Shown here one piece after another: positions 1 through 12,936 of a stretch of 64,000 nt of DNA. The notes below the pieces were generated by a model. The model saw nothing but the letters and a program-made list of their open reading frames with translations. It had not been told where the DNA came from and searched no databases. The first letter of the stretch is position 1; each line of letters starts with the position of its first letter. Where the stretch lies: positions 3,172,001 to 3,236,000 of the forward strand of contig JAKJHU010000076.1 in the NCBI GenBank assembly GCA_022316685.1. Direction: 5' to 3'. The DNA is from Progne subis subis. Lineage: Eukaryota > Chordata > Aves > Passeriformes > Hirundinidae. A program made the translations under genes and the position numbers.

Positions 1-581
1 TAAAAATGGGCATCTAATTTCTAGTCCAAATTAATCTATTTCAACTCCTAACCACCTGTTCATGTTATATACCTTTATCTGCTCAAATGGAAAACCCTCT
101 AGTGTAAAAGGCCCCCTTCTTCTTCTTAGGAAAAAAAGACAATATGCAACATTTGCTGAGAGGTGAGACTCATATGGTGCATCCTGGCACCTCTTCATTC
201 ATCAAGGTTTCATACTCAAACAAAGAAACCATCACAATATCAAGAAATGCAACCACGGTGTGCTATAAATAATGATTCCTTTCCTTGCAGACCCTTTCTT
301 TTACAATTGTGCCATATACAGTGCAAATGTATTTATTGAGTACTTAACCACGCAAAATTCAAAGATTATGAACATCCAGTTCCCATCATACACATGATGT
401 AGCCCCAAGAAGAGATTTTGTGTTTTCCTATGGATTTTTTTTAATTGTGGCTTGAACACATCATATGGAAAATAGAGTTTATTTAGCATTAAGGAAACAG
501 GATTTCTCAATTTTCAAATTTGCATACTTAAACTGTTATATTATCACACTATAAGGTCGTATGCAAACACAATAGGGCTCT
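1..581. other. Unique A+T-rich DNA
   Basis: No repeat family, splice-framed exon or RNA gene is recognisable here. Short open frames are interrupted and resemble no protein I know. It ends where the 3' end of a minus-strand CR1 begins. Confidence 0.6.
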
Positions 582-2150
582 AGAATAAAGAACCACAGAA
601 TTGTTGGGGTTGGAAAAGACCTCCAAGATCACAGAGTCAAAGAATTGACTCAGCACGGCTAAATCCACCATTAAACCATGTCCCCAAGTGCCACACCTAC
701 ATCTCTTATAAATGCCTGCAGGGATGGTGACTCAACCACTTCCCTGAACAGCCTGTTCCAACATTTGACAACCATTTCTGTAAAGAATTCCTTTCTAATG
801 TCCAATCTAAATTTCCCCTGGTGCAACTTGAGGCCATTTCCTCTCATCCTGTCACTTGTTACTAGAAAGAAGAAGCTGATCCCTACCTTGCTACAGCCCC
901 CTTTCCAGGTAGTTGAAGAGAGTGATAGAGTCTCCCTTGAGCCTCTTCTTCTCCAGGCTAAACAACCCCAGCTCCCTCAGCTGCTCCTCCTAAAACCTGT
1001 GTTCCAGACTCTACACCAGCCCTGCTGCCCTTCTCTGGACACGCTCCAGCACCTCAACGTCTTTCCTGCTGCAAGGCACCCAAAACTGGACACAGCCTTG
1101 AGGTGTGGCTTCATTAGAGCCAAGTGCAGGGGAATGATCACTGCCATAGTTTTGCTAACCACACTACTGCTGATACAGGCCAGGTTGCCATTTGCCTTCT
1201 TGGCTACCTGGGCACACCCTGGGTCATGTTCTAACAGCACCCCCAGGTCCTTTTCTGCCAAGCAGCTTTCCAATCCCTTTTCCCCCAGCCTGTAGTGCTG
1301 TGTGGGGTTATTGTGAACCCAAGTGACCTGACACTTGGTCTTGTTGAACCTCATGCCATTGGCCTCACCCCATCAATCCAGCCTGTCCAAATCCCACTGC
1401 AGACCATTCCTGCCCTCCCTGAAGTTAACATTCCTGCCAAATTGTCATCTGCAAACTTACTGAGGGTGCACTCGATCCCCTCATCCAGATCATCAATAAA
1501 GATAGTAAACAGAACTGGGACCAGTACTGATCCCTGGGGAAACTCACTAGCGACTGGCCACAAGCTGTATCCACTGCCATTCACCAACATGCTGTGGGCC
1601 TGGCCCTCCAGTGTTTTTACTCAATGAAGAATATACCCATCCAAGCTATGAGAAGCCAGTTTCTCCAGGAGACTGCTGTAGGAAACACTGTCAAAGACTT
1701 TACTGAAGTCTAGGCAGACATCCACAGCCTTCCCCTCATCCATGAAGCAGGTCACTTTGTCACAGAAGATCAGGTTGGTAAAGCAGGACTCTGCCTTTCC
1801 TAAATCCCTGCTGGCTAGGCCTGATCCCCTGATTGTCCCACACATGCTACATGATGACACTCAAAATAATCTGCTCCATAATCTTCCCTGGTACCAAGAT
1901 CAGGCTGACAGGACTATAACTTCCCTGGATCCTCCTTCTGGCCCTCCTTCTAAGTGGGCATCATGCTTGCCAACCTCCAGTCAACTGGAACTTCCCCAGT
2001 TGGCCATGACTGCTTATAAATGGTGGAAAGCAGCCTGATAAGCACAGCCAGATCCTTTGGTATCCTTGGGTAGATCAATCCAGCCCCTTAGACTTGTATG
2101 TGTCTAAGTGGTGTAGCAGGTCACCAATTTTCCCCTTAGATTATGAGAAT
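582..2150 (-). mobile_element. CR1 LINE, 5'-truncated, decayed reverse transcriptase
   Basis: This is a non-LTR retrotransposon of the avian CR1 clade, lying on the minus strand with its 3' end at about 582. The 3' end shows the CR1 signature near 595-640 (ACAGAATTGTTGGGGTTGG on the plus strand). Reading leftward from about 1860, the minus strand encodes pieces of the reverse-transcriptase domain: a D-F-S-K-V-F-D segment in 1621-1860, a P-Q-G-S segment, and the catalytic F-A-D-D motif at 1444-1455. The C-terminal part follows at 977-1354. The first two pieces share a frame but are split by a stop, and the third is in another frame, so the copy cannot make an active enzyme. The 5' half (endonuclease) is missing, as is usual for CR1. 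The 5' boundary near 2150 is approximate. Confidence 0.93.
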
Positions 2151-3233
2151 TTCCATAATACTCATTCTCACAGTATTCATTTTTAATCATTAACAAAATA
2201 TTTAAATAGCTTGATAGTATATGTAATCTCACACTACACGTGCATTTATAATAACTATTTAACTGTCTATCCTTATTTAATTACATTTAACTATTCCATG
2301 TTCAGACCCATATACTATCAAGAAAAGTGTTACCCTCAACTATACTATTGTCTATCTGATTATTTGACCTCATCAATCAGTTTGGCCACGCAATTACATT
2401 AAGTAGATGCTTAACATAGATGCACTAATAGGAAGCAACAGGTATGCTGGCTTCAGAATTAAATTCAGAATGCTGGCTTCTGAATTCAATATGGTATGGC
2501 CAGTTTATGTCTTTATCGCAAACTACAGGGATGAAGAAATTCCACCAATGCCTCTGGAGCAGAAGTCGAGTCCATGTTGCCACAAGGACCAACAAACATC
2601 ATCCATGCCATAAGAAGAGAGATCCTTCTTGTTTACAAACATCACATGAGCTAACACAGTTTGTGCAGACATTTAAAATGTGCTAAGTCATAACAGGTGG
2701 ATCTGCACATGGAGCTGGTGATGAGTTGTCTTAGAGCAGATGTCCTAACACATCACACTGGCTAGACCTGCTCTAAAATTGCACATACTATTCTGACCAC
2801 CTCTGCTCTTGAATGAGGAAACGGAGTCTTCAGAAAGCCTCTGAGGATGAACCAGGCAACCCTGAGCCTATTTCACAAGAAAACTCTGAGACAACATGGA
2901 GCACTTTCAGTCTAACAAGATGAAGGCCTACTGACTATAAATACTTTAAAGACAGGAAAAAAAAGAGATTTATTTAATCTGAAGAACAATATGGACACTA
3001 GAAGAAAGGTGCACAAACTGGCTATAAGTACAAGTACACTGGGAATTAAAATAGCATTTCTAACAATCAACAGAGTTAAGTTCTGAAATGGCCATCCACC
3101 CAGAAAACTGGCAGACATAAACAAAAAATACTGGGGATTATTTTCTGTAGAAGACACACATCTGCATGCCACAGGGCTCAAGAGGTCCTCTGCAGTCTGT
3201 GTTCCTACCCCAATCAAGGTAAATATCGTGGGG
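2151..3233. other. Unique DNA between CR1 and a degraded provirus
   Basis: Nothing coding is recognisable. There is a small imperfect tandem duplication of about 27 bp near 2440-2495, where the phrase ATGCTGGCTTC occurs twice. The rest is ordinary A+T-rich sequence. Confidence 0.5.
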
Positions 3234-3272
3234 AAAAAAAAAATAAAAAAAAATAATAATAATAAAAAAAAA
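3234..3272. repeat. A-rich / (AAT)n simple repeat
   Basis: Runs of A interrupted by AAT units, with four consecutive AAT-type triplets in the middle. It is a low-complexity tract with no associated retroposon body that I can recognise. Open reading across its complement (poly-Phe) is spurious. Confidence 0.9.
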
Positions 3273-3617
3273 GGCACTGTCTGAGTTCCAAACAGACAAT
3301 AAATATCAGAAAGTATTTACAACAAGGCAGAAGGATGGTGAGGGAGAGCAACTGTCCCCAGGGGACTGTTCCCAAAAATGTTTCAAGTCACCAAAATAGT
3401 TTTACTATATGAATATATGTGGTAGCTCATACAGTTTCCATTACACAGAGTATTGGAGTAGATTATCATAATCGCCACTTCTGGCCTTAAAATTCATGGA
3501 TCACATGGCAAGGTAAAAATGATAGAGCATCAAGAGAAAAATAGAAATTCTATTCGCATTTACTCACTACTTAGAACCTGACAGCTGATTCAGATCCTAA
3601 GTATTTTCCCAGCCCGG

Positions 3618-3690
3618 TGTTGCAGTTTTACCCAGCTTTAGGCATCTAAACACCCCACAGCTGTTCACTCACTCCCCTCTATCATGGGAG
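3618..3690 (-). repeat. Truncated 3' LTR stub (terminal U5-like part only)
   Basis: The plus-strand sequence from TGTTGCAG onward parallels the left edge of the LTR at 4682: GGCATCTAAACACC, then a TTCACTCACTCCCC motif, then a GGGAGGGG stretch. Only this edge remains. It runs directly into integrase-like sequence, which implies an internal deletion that removed the rest of the 3' LTR and everything between it and pol. Confidence 0.7.
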
Positions 3691-4659
3691 GGGCGGATGC
3701 TCTAGTGTTAACTAGCCACGTAGCTTTTACTAAATGTGTATTCCAATGTTTGAAGATCCCACCACCCATTACTCTCAGTGTAGTCTTTAACAGTCCATTG
3801 TGTAATTTGATTTCCCCAGAGGATGCTGCATGATAGGAAACATGACTACCAAATCAATGGCATACACTTTGGTCCATGTCTCCATGAGGTTGTTTTGAAA
3901 ATGAACCCCACTGTCTGGCTCAATTCTGTCTGAGGTATCATGTCAACATAAGACTTGCTTTTCAAGGCACAAAACTGTTTTGGGTGGTAGCACGTGGCAC
4001 AGGATGTGTTTCCAGCCAACTGGTGGCTGTTTGCACAATCCTAAGGACGTAGTGCTTGCCTTGACGGGTTTGTGAGAGTGTGATATAATCGGTCTGCCAG
4101 ACATCCCTGATATTTTGACCATCGTTCACCTGACCACAGAGGCTTTAACAACTTGGCCTGATTGATGACAGCACACATTTCACCTTCAAGTATAACCTGG
4201 GCAATAGTGTCCATGGTCAAGCCCACCTCTCAATCACAAGTCCATCTCTATGCTGCATCTCTTCCTCAGTGACCTGGGGTGTCATGGACTCACCAAGCTG
4301 AAAAAAATTCACCTTTGTGTTGGCAGTCCAGATCTATCTGAGCTACTTCAGTCTTAGCAGCCTGATCTACATGCCCATTGTTCTGATATTCTTCATTGGT
4401 CTCACTCTTGGGTCATGAGCATCTACATGACGTACTTTCAAAACTAGGTTCTCTCTCCCCAGGGAGCAACATCCTGCCAGAACTCAGCAACTCAAAGGGG
4501 TTTGCTCTGTCCTGTCAGCTGCTCTGCTGCCATTGCTGCAGCCCCCCAGCACAAGGTATCCATGAAACAGTGACTACTAAACTAACATAATGAATGCTTA
4601 TAATGAGTTTGTTTTAACGTGCCCTAGTCAGTTCTGTCTTTATTTCAACCTTTAGTACG
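3691..4659 (-). pseudogene. Retroviral pol remnant (RNase H end and integrase-like)
   Basis: On the minus strand, conceptual peptides typical of an avian ERV pol appear in order: an H-V-D-A-H peptide at 4415-4429, which resembles the C-terminal end of RNase H; a frame at 4041-4226 resembling the start of the integrase core; then further left a P-D-S-G peptide near 3910 and an S-S-G-E-I peptide near 3809-3823, in the positions expected for the second and third acidic motifs of a DDE integrase. Reading frames change at least twice and stops intervene. The stretch nearest the LTR (about 4450-4659) is not recognisable. Known: integrases of this type insert proviral DNA. Seen here: only broken fragments, with no possibility of activity. 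Confidence 0.7.
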
Positions 4660-4673
4660 CACACGGGGCACCA
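4660..4673 (-). other. Primer-binding-site-like motif
   Basis: On the minus strand the sequence TGGTGCCCCGTGTG lies 8 bases inside the LTR edge. Retroviral primer-binding sites begin TGG, the complement of the tRNA CCA end, and sit just internal to the 5' LTR, so position and first bases fit. I cannot assign the tRNA confidently. It resembles the His-type TGGTGCC start but then departs from it. Confidence 0.5.
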
Positions 4674-4681
4674 AAAAGGAC

Positions 4682-5226
4682 TGTTAGGGTTTAAAACAGC
4701 AGGCATCTAAACACCACACTGCCTTTTGCTCACTACCCCACAGTGGGATGGGGTAGAGAATCACAAAAAAGGGAAAACTCCTGGGCTGAGATAAAGACAA
4801 CTTATTAGAACAGAATAGAAAGGAAGAAAAAAAAAAAAAAATGATGACAAAAGAATATATAAAACAAGTGACGCATATGCAATTGTTCAACACCCACTGG
4901 CAGATGCCCAGACAGTCCCCAGGTAGCAGACCAACACCCTGCCAGCCAACTTCACACGGTTTTATTGTCCAGCATGACACCATCTGGTACGGAGTACCTC
5001 TTTGATCAGTTTGGGTCAGCTGTCCTGGCTGCTACCCCTCACAACATCTTGTGTACCCCTGGCCTGCTCACTGGAAGGGCAGTATAAGAAGCTGCAAAGT
5101 TCCTGACCTAGCGTGACTGCTCAGCAACAACTAAACAATGTGTTTATCAACATTATTCTCGTCCTAAATTAAGAACATAGCACTATGCCAGTGGGAAAAA
5201 AGACACCAAGAAACACAGTCCTGACC
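4682..5226 (-). mobile_element. 5' LTR of the degraded provirus
   Basis: A TG...CA-type LTR of about 540 bp read on the minus strand. Plus-strand landmarks are TGTTAGGGTTTAAAAC at the inner edge, GGGATGGGGTAGAGAATC, a GAGATAAAGACAACTTATTAGAA stretch that is the complement of the polyadenylation region (AATAAG rather than AATAAA), CAGTTTGGGTCAGCTGTCC, and a distal AACAATGTG/ATCAACATTATTCTC segment. The same landmarks, more diverged, occur in the LTR at 48702-49294. A poly-A run of 15 or so at about 4828-4842 is internal. Confidence 0.8.
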
Positions 5227-8200
5227 TGGGACTCATGCAGTGGTAAACTGTAAACTCCAAAAAATCTGATCTGTATTAGGTAAGAGCCCAGAGACATCTT
5301 CACAGCAGTGGATTTTGTATTTGTCATCATTTAACATGATCTGGAGAAAAGTTCAGTCCCTAGATAAAGAAAACTAGAAGTCAAAAGTGCAAAGTAAATA
5401 CAGTAAACATAGATTAGCATTAACATTAAGGGGGGAAAGCACTTATCCTAAGAAAGCATTAACAGACTATGTATTTGCAGTCTTACGAGCAACTTTCAAA
5501 GCATAACTATGCATAATCATATGTATGACTTTTAGAAGCCCTTCATAGGAAAAGGCAAGGCACAATCCCTGCCTCACCCACATTTCAGTTATGGTCCACC
5601 CTACCAACTGCTCTTTGCACGTCAGTAAGAGTTGTTGGTAAGTGAGTGCTCTGCCCAGAATTCTCTTTAAAGAGTCAGGCCCACCCATTCCAGGGACAAA
5701 ATACACTGAACCCCTTAAAACACAAGAAGAGAATATTAGCTTCTTCCTCTAGAAAATGCCCCCAGAGAAGCGCAGTCTCCAATGAGGGCAAAGTGAGCAA
5801 AATAATCAGCATGGGCAACGGCCAGAAACACATATGTGATATTAATTCAGTGCATCTTCCTTTTTGAATTTCCAGATGAAATTCAAACCTTTCTTGCCTA
5901 GAGGTAACCAAAGAGAACGCAAGAGAGTGCTGACTCTTACAGCAGAATTTACATGCACACAAGTCCTCTGTGTGGCTGAACAGATGCCAAGTCAGTCTGA
6001 GAACTCTGAGGATCTTCAGATCAGAGTATTTAAAACCTGCACATAACAAATATTTATGGTCTATAAATACACACAGGCGCATTCTTTCTCCTTCCTCCAC
6101 AGAGCAGAAACTCCCACTACAAAGTGTCTTGCAACATGTCATACTGACAAAGCAAGCAGAAGTTGTAGCTTTTTCTCTGCTCCACATAGCAAGGCTATGT
6201 TCTTTACTCCTGCTCTTCTGATATTTATCCCTCCCTTTCTTCTCCATCTTATGCCTCAAGCCAGAGGCTTGTCTCCTGTCTCTTCATATTGGAAACATGC
6301 AAGTTTGTTTGGTTTAAAAGGTCAATCACAGCCTGTTTGTACTACGTCTCTGATGCAAAAATCTATTTGTATAAGCTAGGAAAAATACTGGAGAAGAGAG
6401 TGCTGGATGGAGGACTATGAGGTGTGGGTAACATATCAGGGGCATAGACACACAGTTAAGGCACTGTGGCGTATGGAGGCAGCACCCACCAGCTGAGGGG
6501 CTCATGGGTCTATGTCCTCAGTCAATAGAAAACCATGCAATTAAATTCAGTTCATAAGAAGAAAGGCTTAAGCCAAATGAGGTTAACTTATATCCATCAT
6601 GAGCTAATAGAGTCCACAAGGGTGGTGACTATCTACCAAATGATGCCCCATATGTTAATCTAAAGCAATTGACTGTGTGTCGCAAAATGTAACTCCTCAC
6701 GAAAGGGGCTAAACCAACATAACTTCTGTTTTACAGATGGATAAAGCTATTAAGGTTGACACTTCCATGATCAAGGGTCATGATAAAGGCCAGGACATCT
6801 TAAAGATGTGCAGTGATTAGTTTGAGAGCTTTTTTTAATGCATATAAAAAGCTCTAAAAATAAAACACAAAATTTAAAAGTTTATGTCATCGATGGGTTG
6901 TTCTACTTAACTTAATGGCAACTTAATGGCAATCACCTCTCAAAATAAACTGGACACTGGCAGTGCATGGTGCCACTACTTAACTCTATCCAGTTTGGTC
7001 ATGCTGAACTCTGTGTCATTAAGTTCTCTAGAGGTAACAGAGCAATTCCATGATCCAAACATCTCCAAAGATAAAACAGTGAATCCTATTCTTCACCTCC
7101 TTTGCCAATGGTTATATTACAAAGCTACACAGTATCTATCACTTTTGTCAGTTAAAAAAAAAATTTAAAAGGTTGCAGTTGTTTTCTCTTTCACTGGTCT
7201 GCCTAACTATCATTGCAGCACTATCTTCTATTGTGCTGATAGCTGATGATACCGCTAAGGCAACCACACAGGAATTACCTCTTGGCCTGAATTAGATGCT
7301 GTGAGGGTAAACACTGTCCACCAATGGAGGAGATCCTGAAACCCAGACCCTGGTACCAGCAGCAAAAACGCAGCAGACTAAATGTTCCCTCACGTCACCA
7401 TGCTCCACAAACTACTTCATGTCCATATTCCAATGCTCTCTGTGCTGCAGGCCTTGGAATTAATTTCCTCCTTCCTCCTCCCCGCAAGTGTCATAATAAA
7501 AAGAATCAAGTTCCTTTTCCATTCCCAGGCCTGTCTCCTGCCCTCTTCCAAAGCAGTTGTTTTCCATAGCATAGCGAGCTGTCCTCGTCACACCAGGACC
7601 TTAAGTGAAAACCTAACCAAACCACGAACTCTTTCAACAGAAAGACTAAAACCAGGGCTGCTTTTAACTGGGTGTAAGAGGGACCAGGTTTTGGTACAAT
7701 ATTCCAAGTTATAGATAGCCTTTCGTAAATCACTTAAGGCCTTCACTCTGCACTGTCACTTGAGAGTTACAGGACCATCAATAACCATAGAAAATAATGC
7801 ACCCTGAGAGAAGCCAGAGCAGAATCTCCTTCTCCAGAATCTTTCTTTACCCATGTAGTCTGCAGTGAACCACAGCACTGAGTAGCTCAGTAGTACAGGC
7901 TTCATCTGATACCCACGCACCAGTGAGGAACAGCACTCCTCTTCCATAAGTCAGCATGTTCTTTCTGTTAGGGAAAAAAAATTCCCCAAGAAAAATACTA
8001 CCGTTTCAGTTTTTTTCTGTGTGAAAAAGTGCAAGTCCCTGTCCTGTATAATCAGAGACAGCCTTGGAGCAAACACCCACATAGCACCCTGCTGCTATTC
8101 ATTAATCGCTCCAGCAGCTTGTGATGAAATCCACAGGGAAATTTTATAGCCTTTCTTTAACTCTACACATCTGCTTGAAGATACTCCAGACAGACACACA

Positions 8201-11200
8201 CACACTACCAAATCTTTGAGAACTTGGTTCCCATGGGTTATCAAAGAGGTGCCAAACACACCTGCTCCAGCAAGAGAAAAGAAAATCAGTGACCTCCATT
8301 TCCAGCACATGGTGAAATACTAGTGTACAAACTGGCCTTGCCTGTGTCTGCAGAGGGTATTGCTACACAACATGTCTTGGGATAACCCCTGTGACATACA
8401 TGACATTCATGAAGAAATGCTTTGGGAGCTAAATATCCACCTCTGAGAGCAAAGCAGCCAAGACAGTGCAAAGAAACAAAGTAGAGATGTTCAGTACTTC
8501 ATCAAGACCTCTATGGTTCTCAAAAGCACACAGCTCTAGTGTAGCGTTTACGTGCTGTTGGGAGAAGACGGTGACTAATGTTAGCCAAGGAACTCGGGGA
8601 AATAATTCAGTGGTGCAATATTCAGCACTACTGAAGTCAGAAGCAATTTTTATTGGCTTCAATGAGGCTGAAAAGTACTTTCTATCCCAGATCTTTTATT
8701 TGATACTTAAGATGGGATATTTTGTAATCAAAGACACCAACAAGTCCCGAAGACAGAATTTTGAGCTGCTCCTTTTTCCTTAAGTTTAACCTGGGCATTA
8801 TTGAAAGACACAGACTTCCTCTATGTTTTGTTGAGATTGGAGCACAGGACAAAGCCTCAAAGATGTCTACACCACTGCAGATGCAAACTGCCACAGAAAC
8901 TCACACCTTCCTTCTTCAGTCCAGCATGCTCTTGTTCTGGTTCAGGTCAAGCCTCTACATCCTGTTTCAGAAACTGAGATTGTAGATAAGGACATAAAAC
9001 CTGGGGAACTCTATTAACTTTACAACATCATGTCATGAAATGTCATCTCAGTTTCCAAGACTGTCAGTTTATGCCACAGCCCTTCTGGCCTGGGTCCCTC
9101 TTGCTCTTTCCATTCAGACACACACAGCAAGCAGCAGTCTCTCTGAGCTACCCGGCTCACCTGTGCACGTGCACTCTAGAACAAAATTAATATTACATGT
9201 AGCAGCCTTTGCAGCAAAGGATATATTAAGTCCTATATTTTTAATGCCACTTTTAGTATGCCTATAAAAAGATTCTATGCAAAAAACTAGATTATATATT
9301 TCTGTGCTGTGCGGGAATAGGGTACCAAGTGAGAGACATGGCAAGTGGGAACGCTCCCATCCAGGTGCAGCAGCCTTTGGCAACCTACATCTGCATGGGA
9401 TTTGCAGAGAATTATGTAAAACTCACCTTCCTACAAGCATCAGAGCTAGTTGAGCCCATAGGATTTTTACGTCTCAAGAGGTTTTTACTGGGATATCACA
9501 CTAGAGGTGCTGTTGAATGCTATCCTTCACAGCGAGTGGATGATGTGATGCTCTTCAATTCCTCTGTAACCACTCAGAAATGTGACATCTTTACAAATCA
9601 TTGTGTACCCTCCTACAGCTCAAACTACAGGGCCAGAAGGAAGAGGAATGCCGGCCAGAAACTTCTAACAAAATTTGACATTTTGAGCCTTCTTTTATAT
9701 TTGCCCTTACTCCTTCCAAACTAAACTAGGGCAAAGGAAATAATTACACCTTCACAAATATCTTACCTGCCTTTGCATTGCCCCTGCTATTGTACTTCAG
9801 TTCTGGCCTGAAAAGATTTCACCAGCAGCAAAGGAACATCTCCATGATCCTTGCAACTTTTGGTTTCCTTCAGATAGCAAATGTATGAAACAAGCAGGAC
9901 TGGCAGTATGTTAAAGCATAGACAGCTGAGATCACTTCAAGTCTTTTCTTCTCCCCTGGCATGATATGCCAGAAGTGACATTTCTGTAAGAAGCAGGGTT
10001 TCCTAGCACCACTTCTGCCAAATAACAGAAACTTACCTGGGAATTAGGTCATTAAAACAGAGGGTTTGACTCACAGTGAGAGGTGGATCAATAAGTGACC
10101 TTTGACAGATTGGAGCCACTGATCAATGATTACTTTCTTATTAAATAATTCTTTTCTTGTACCAGCAGGGACTCCTTCCCTCATACATAGCATTAACATT
10201 AACCTTTGCTGCACAAGGATTAAAGGAGATGACACCATAGAGAACAGGCAAGAAAGCAGTGAGCAGGAAAAAGGCAAAACAGAAGCTCAGCCCAAGGAAA
10301 ACACACTCTTCCCCTCTACTCAGGGCTGGCTCATGATGCCCAACTTCCCCATCTCTACTTGTACGTAGCACCAGCCAGGTCAGTCTGAGAAAGAAGGTAG
10401 TGCTCAATTCAACTATAAAGGCTGAGAAATCAGGGACACCCAGCGAAGGCAGATGAGGCAACGTGGCACACATAATGGTCATTAACAAAATAAATAAATC
10501 AGCTAGAACATCATAATGAATATCAAGGCCTACAATTCAAAAGGAAGCTGTGCTGACCCACAGCTCCCAGGACCTTAACTGATGGCAGACACAACCTGAA
10601 GCATTTCTATTTCACTGTTTGGCTTCATCCCAAATCACTTCTACTTCTATCCATGCCAAACTGTTTGTCTTCACAGCATTTGCTCCTCCTGAGTGGCTAT
10701 CATCAGTCACACCAATCTGTGAGAGCTATTTTGTTATATGGGTAAAAAAGACCCTTAGGGAAAAGCACAGTTCATCAAATGTGCTATGCCTTGGACTTGG
10801 GTTCAGTCTTAATGCAGGTCTCCTGGGGGGACCCTGTACACTAATCAGATGTGCCCTTTGGCACTGTGCCCACAGCAGAAAGACCAGGTGGAAATGTTTT
10901 TCAAACCTTGAAGAGATGAAAGACTGAAAGTAAGACACAGGGACACGAAAAACCCCAGCAGATGGCAGGGAAGAAGCTTCCTTCTGCTTTGACAGTGGTT
11001 AGCTCTAGCATGGCTTTTACTGTGAAGGCTCTGTTGGTTTCTCAATATACTTCTTCAGATGATATGTCTCACAGGAACTGGAGGGGGGATCATATAGTCT
11101 CCTGTCACATAGTCTAACTCCATTATTCCCAGTAAGTGTTGCACCACAGTCCCCAGTAAAGCCGTATCTCTTTGTCTTGGTGCAGCGCCAAGAAACCAAG

Positions 11201-12887
11201 TGTCATTTGAGCCTCAGATGAGGAAACACGCTACAGGGAGCACACCCCCCAGCAAAAGGAAGCATTTGGCTAAAGAGAGAAACATGGAAACCAGAGAAAA
11301 ACACAACAAAAAGTATCTAGCTCACTTTTACATCTTGCATGTACATAGTTCACCACCATGTATTTCAACAGCTCATGCTCAAGGAGAGCTCACACAAATC
11401 TGAAGTGCCTCCATCTATCTCAAAGAAACAGGAGACATGCTCTGCTGAAGTCCACCCTCATCTAACCATTATCAATGCAAAAGCAGCTGCACTGATGGCA
11501 AAATCACATGCCCTATTCCTTGTCTTCTGGGGTGATCAGCTGTTAATTCTTTAAGCCACCAGCTTGATGTGTGAACCAGTAACGCAGCATGAGCCCTCCA
11601 CGCCAAGAATACAGTGAATGTCTGCTCAGAAGAGACATCTACTGCTCTTATCACTTCACACTGGTTTTAGTTCATGCAGCAGGAAACACCGTATGGAACA
11701 AACAGAATCATGCACATTATATCAGACACAAATAAGACAGCAGAGTGCTAATTATTACCAACAAACAGAATTCAGTAGTTAGGGAGAGCTTGGGGAGCCT
11801 TGTCAACTATTTCACCCAGAAAAACCCCACCCAATATGACAAAGTTTGCCCATCTGAAGAAGGCAGCAGGCTCTCAAGTCTTCCTCTAGTCTTGCATGGA
11901 CAACACATTTCTTGGCCCTGCAAGCCTCATTTTTTTCGACATACAGACTCACTAGTGTCTTCAAGGTATCAATCTGCACATACAGTGTTCCCTTGCATTC
12001 TGAACTTCCTTTCCTTTCTCATCAGGGAAAAGAAGAATCACAGACGCCATATTTTAAACTTACTGAACTGTTGTACAGACTAAGAAATTGCATCAGACAC
12101 ATTTGTGCTTCCCTTTCAATCTTCAGCAGAGTTGCTGGGCCCTACTCCTTCCTCGCTCCCATACCAGCTCCCAAAAAGAAAGCCTCCAACACCTCGTCAC
12201 AGACAGGAGGCAGGGCCAGCCAACATCAGCTCTCCAAGAGACCATCCACTGTCACACTAAGCAGAGAAAGCTGAGCTCCTCCAAGGGTTGCACAAGGGCT
12301 CAACACAAGACTCTACCTCTCCATTCAGAGAAGCCAAGAAGGGATGAGGATACCCAGTGTCAAATCCCAGCCTCAGGCTGGTCATTCAGTAGAAGGTGGG
12401 ATTTTAATTCCTAGTTTTAATCAAAGAAAATGCAGTTATGGACTTTGAAAAGCAATGGCATTGAGAAGACATGTGGCAAGAGTCTGCATAAATCTTCTTG
12501 CCAAGTCCCCTGTTTCCCCTGGAGAAGGAAATGAACCAAGAGCAGATGCAGCCCTGCTGTCACCACAATATCATCTCTTCCCAATTCAAATATCCATGCT
12601 TTGTCTTTCCACTCACAAGGTGCAGATTGACTCCTCCCTAGGAACTTGGCCAGAGTGCAGGATTTGAAGAAAAGATGAAGGGAACATTATCTCCTTATCC
12701 TATACAAACCTGCACCCTCCTCATTTCTTCTGAATGCTTTTTCCATGTTTTTCATTTCCTGCAATGGTCTATAGAACTGAGCCATGTATTTCTTCTCATT
12801 ATGAGTATAAATTACTAGCCTGTTCAATATTTTAAGTGGTCCAAAATGAAACAATTCTTCAAACCTTTTCACTATGAACACAGATGT
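5227..12887. other. Long unique, mostly featureless segment
   Basis: About 7.7 kb without CR1 or LTR and without a recognisable exon. It contains chance open frames, the longest about 190 codons on the minus strand at 5675-6259, with no domain or plausible splice framing. A stretch at 6728-6800 (TTTTACAGATGGATAAA followed by AAGGGTCA) faintly recalls a MIR-type SINE on the minus strand but is too weak to annotate. I see nothing else to support. Confidence 0.5.
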
Positions 12888-12936
12888 ATGCATATATATA
12901 TATACATAATTATATATATATATTTATTTATATATA
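12888..12936. repeat. (TA)n-rich microsatellite
   Basis: Alternating TA and CATA units give about 49 bp of almost pure A/T, partly self-complementary. It is a simple repeat that is probably length-variable. Confidence 0.92.

Larger units (their letters stand above)
3618..5226 (-). mobile_element. Collapsed endogenous retrovirus (LTR - PBS-like site - pol remnants - LTR stub)
   Basis: An old provirus in minus orientation, so its 5' LTR lies at the right. Reading leftward there is a nearly complete LTR (4682-5226), a primer-binding-site-like motif (4660-4673), about 1 kb of decayed internal DNA with RNase H- and integrase-like peptides, and about 70 bp matching only the 3' terminal part of the same LTR (3618-3690). 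The two LTR ends are recognisably related: both carry GGCATCTAAACACC followed by a TCACT motif and a GGGATGG or GGGAGGGG stretch. Gag, protease, most of reverse transcriptase, env and most of the 3' LTR are gone. Stops and frameshifts break what remains, so the element is dead. The outer right edge is uncertain by roughly 20 bp. I did not find a clean target-site duplication. Confidence 0.82.

Noticed and set aside
5675..6259. 194-codon minus-strand frame
   Set aside because: No domain, no splice framing and Cys/Phe/Leu-rich composition typical of translated A+T-rich DNA. Consistent with chance in 64 kb.
6728..6800. Possible third MIR relic, minus strand
   Set aside because: Only two short blocks agree (TTTTACAGATGGATAAA and AAGGGTCA). 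Too weak without a profile search.
9329..9724. 131-codon plus-strand frame
   Set aside because: No recognisable family or supporting splice sites. Treated as chance.
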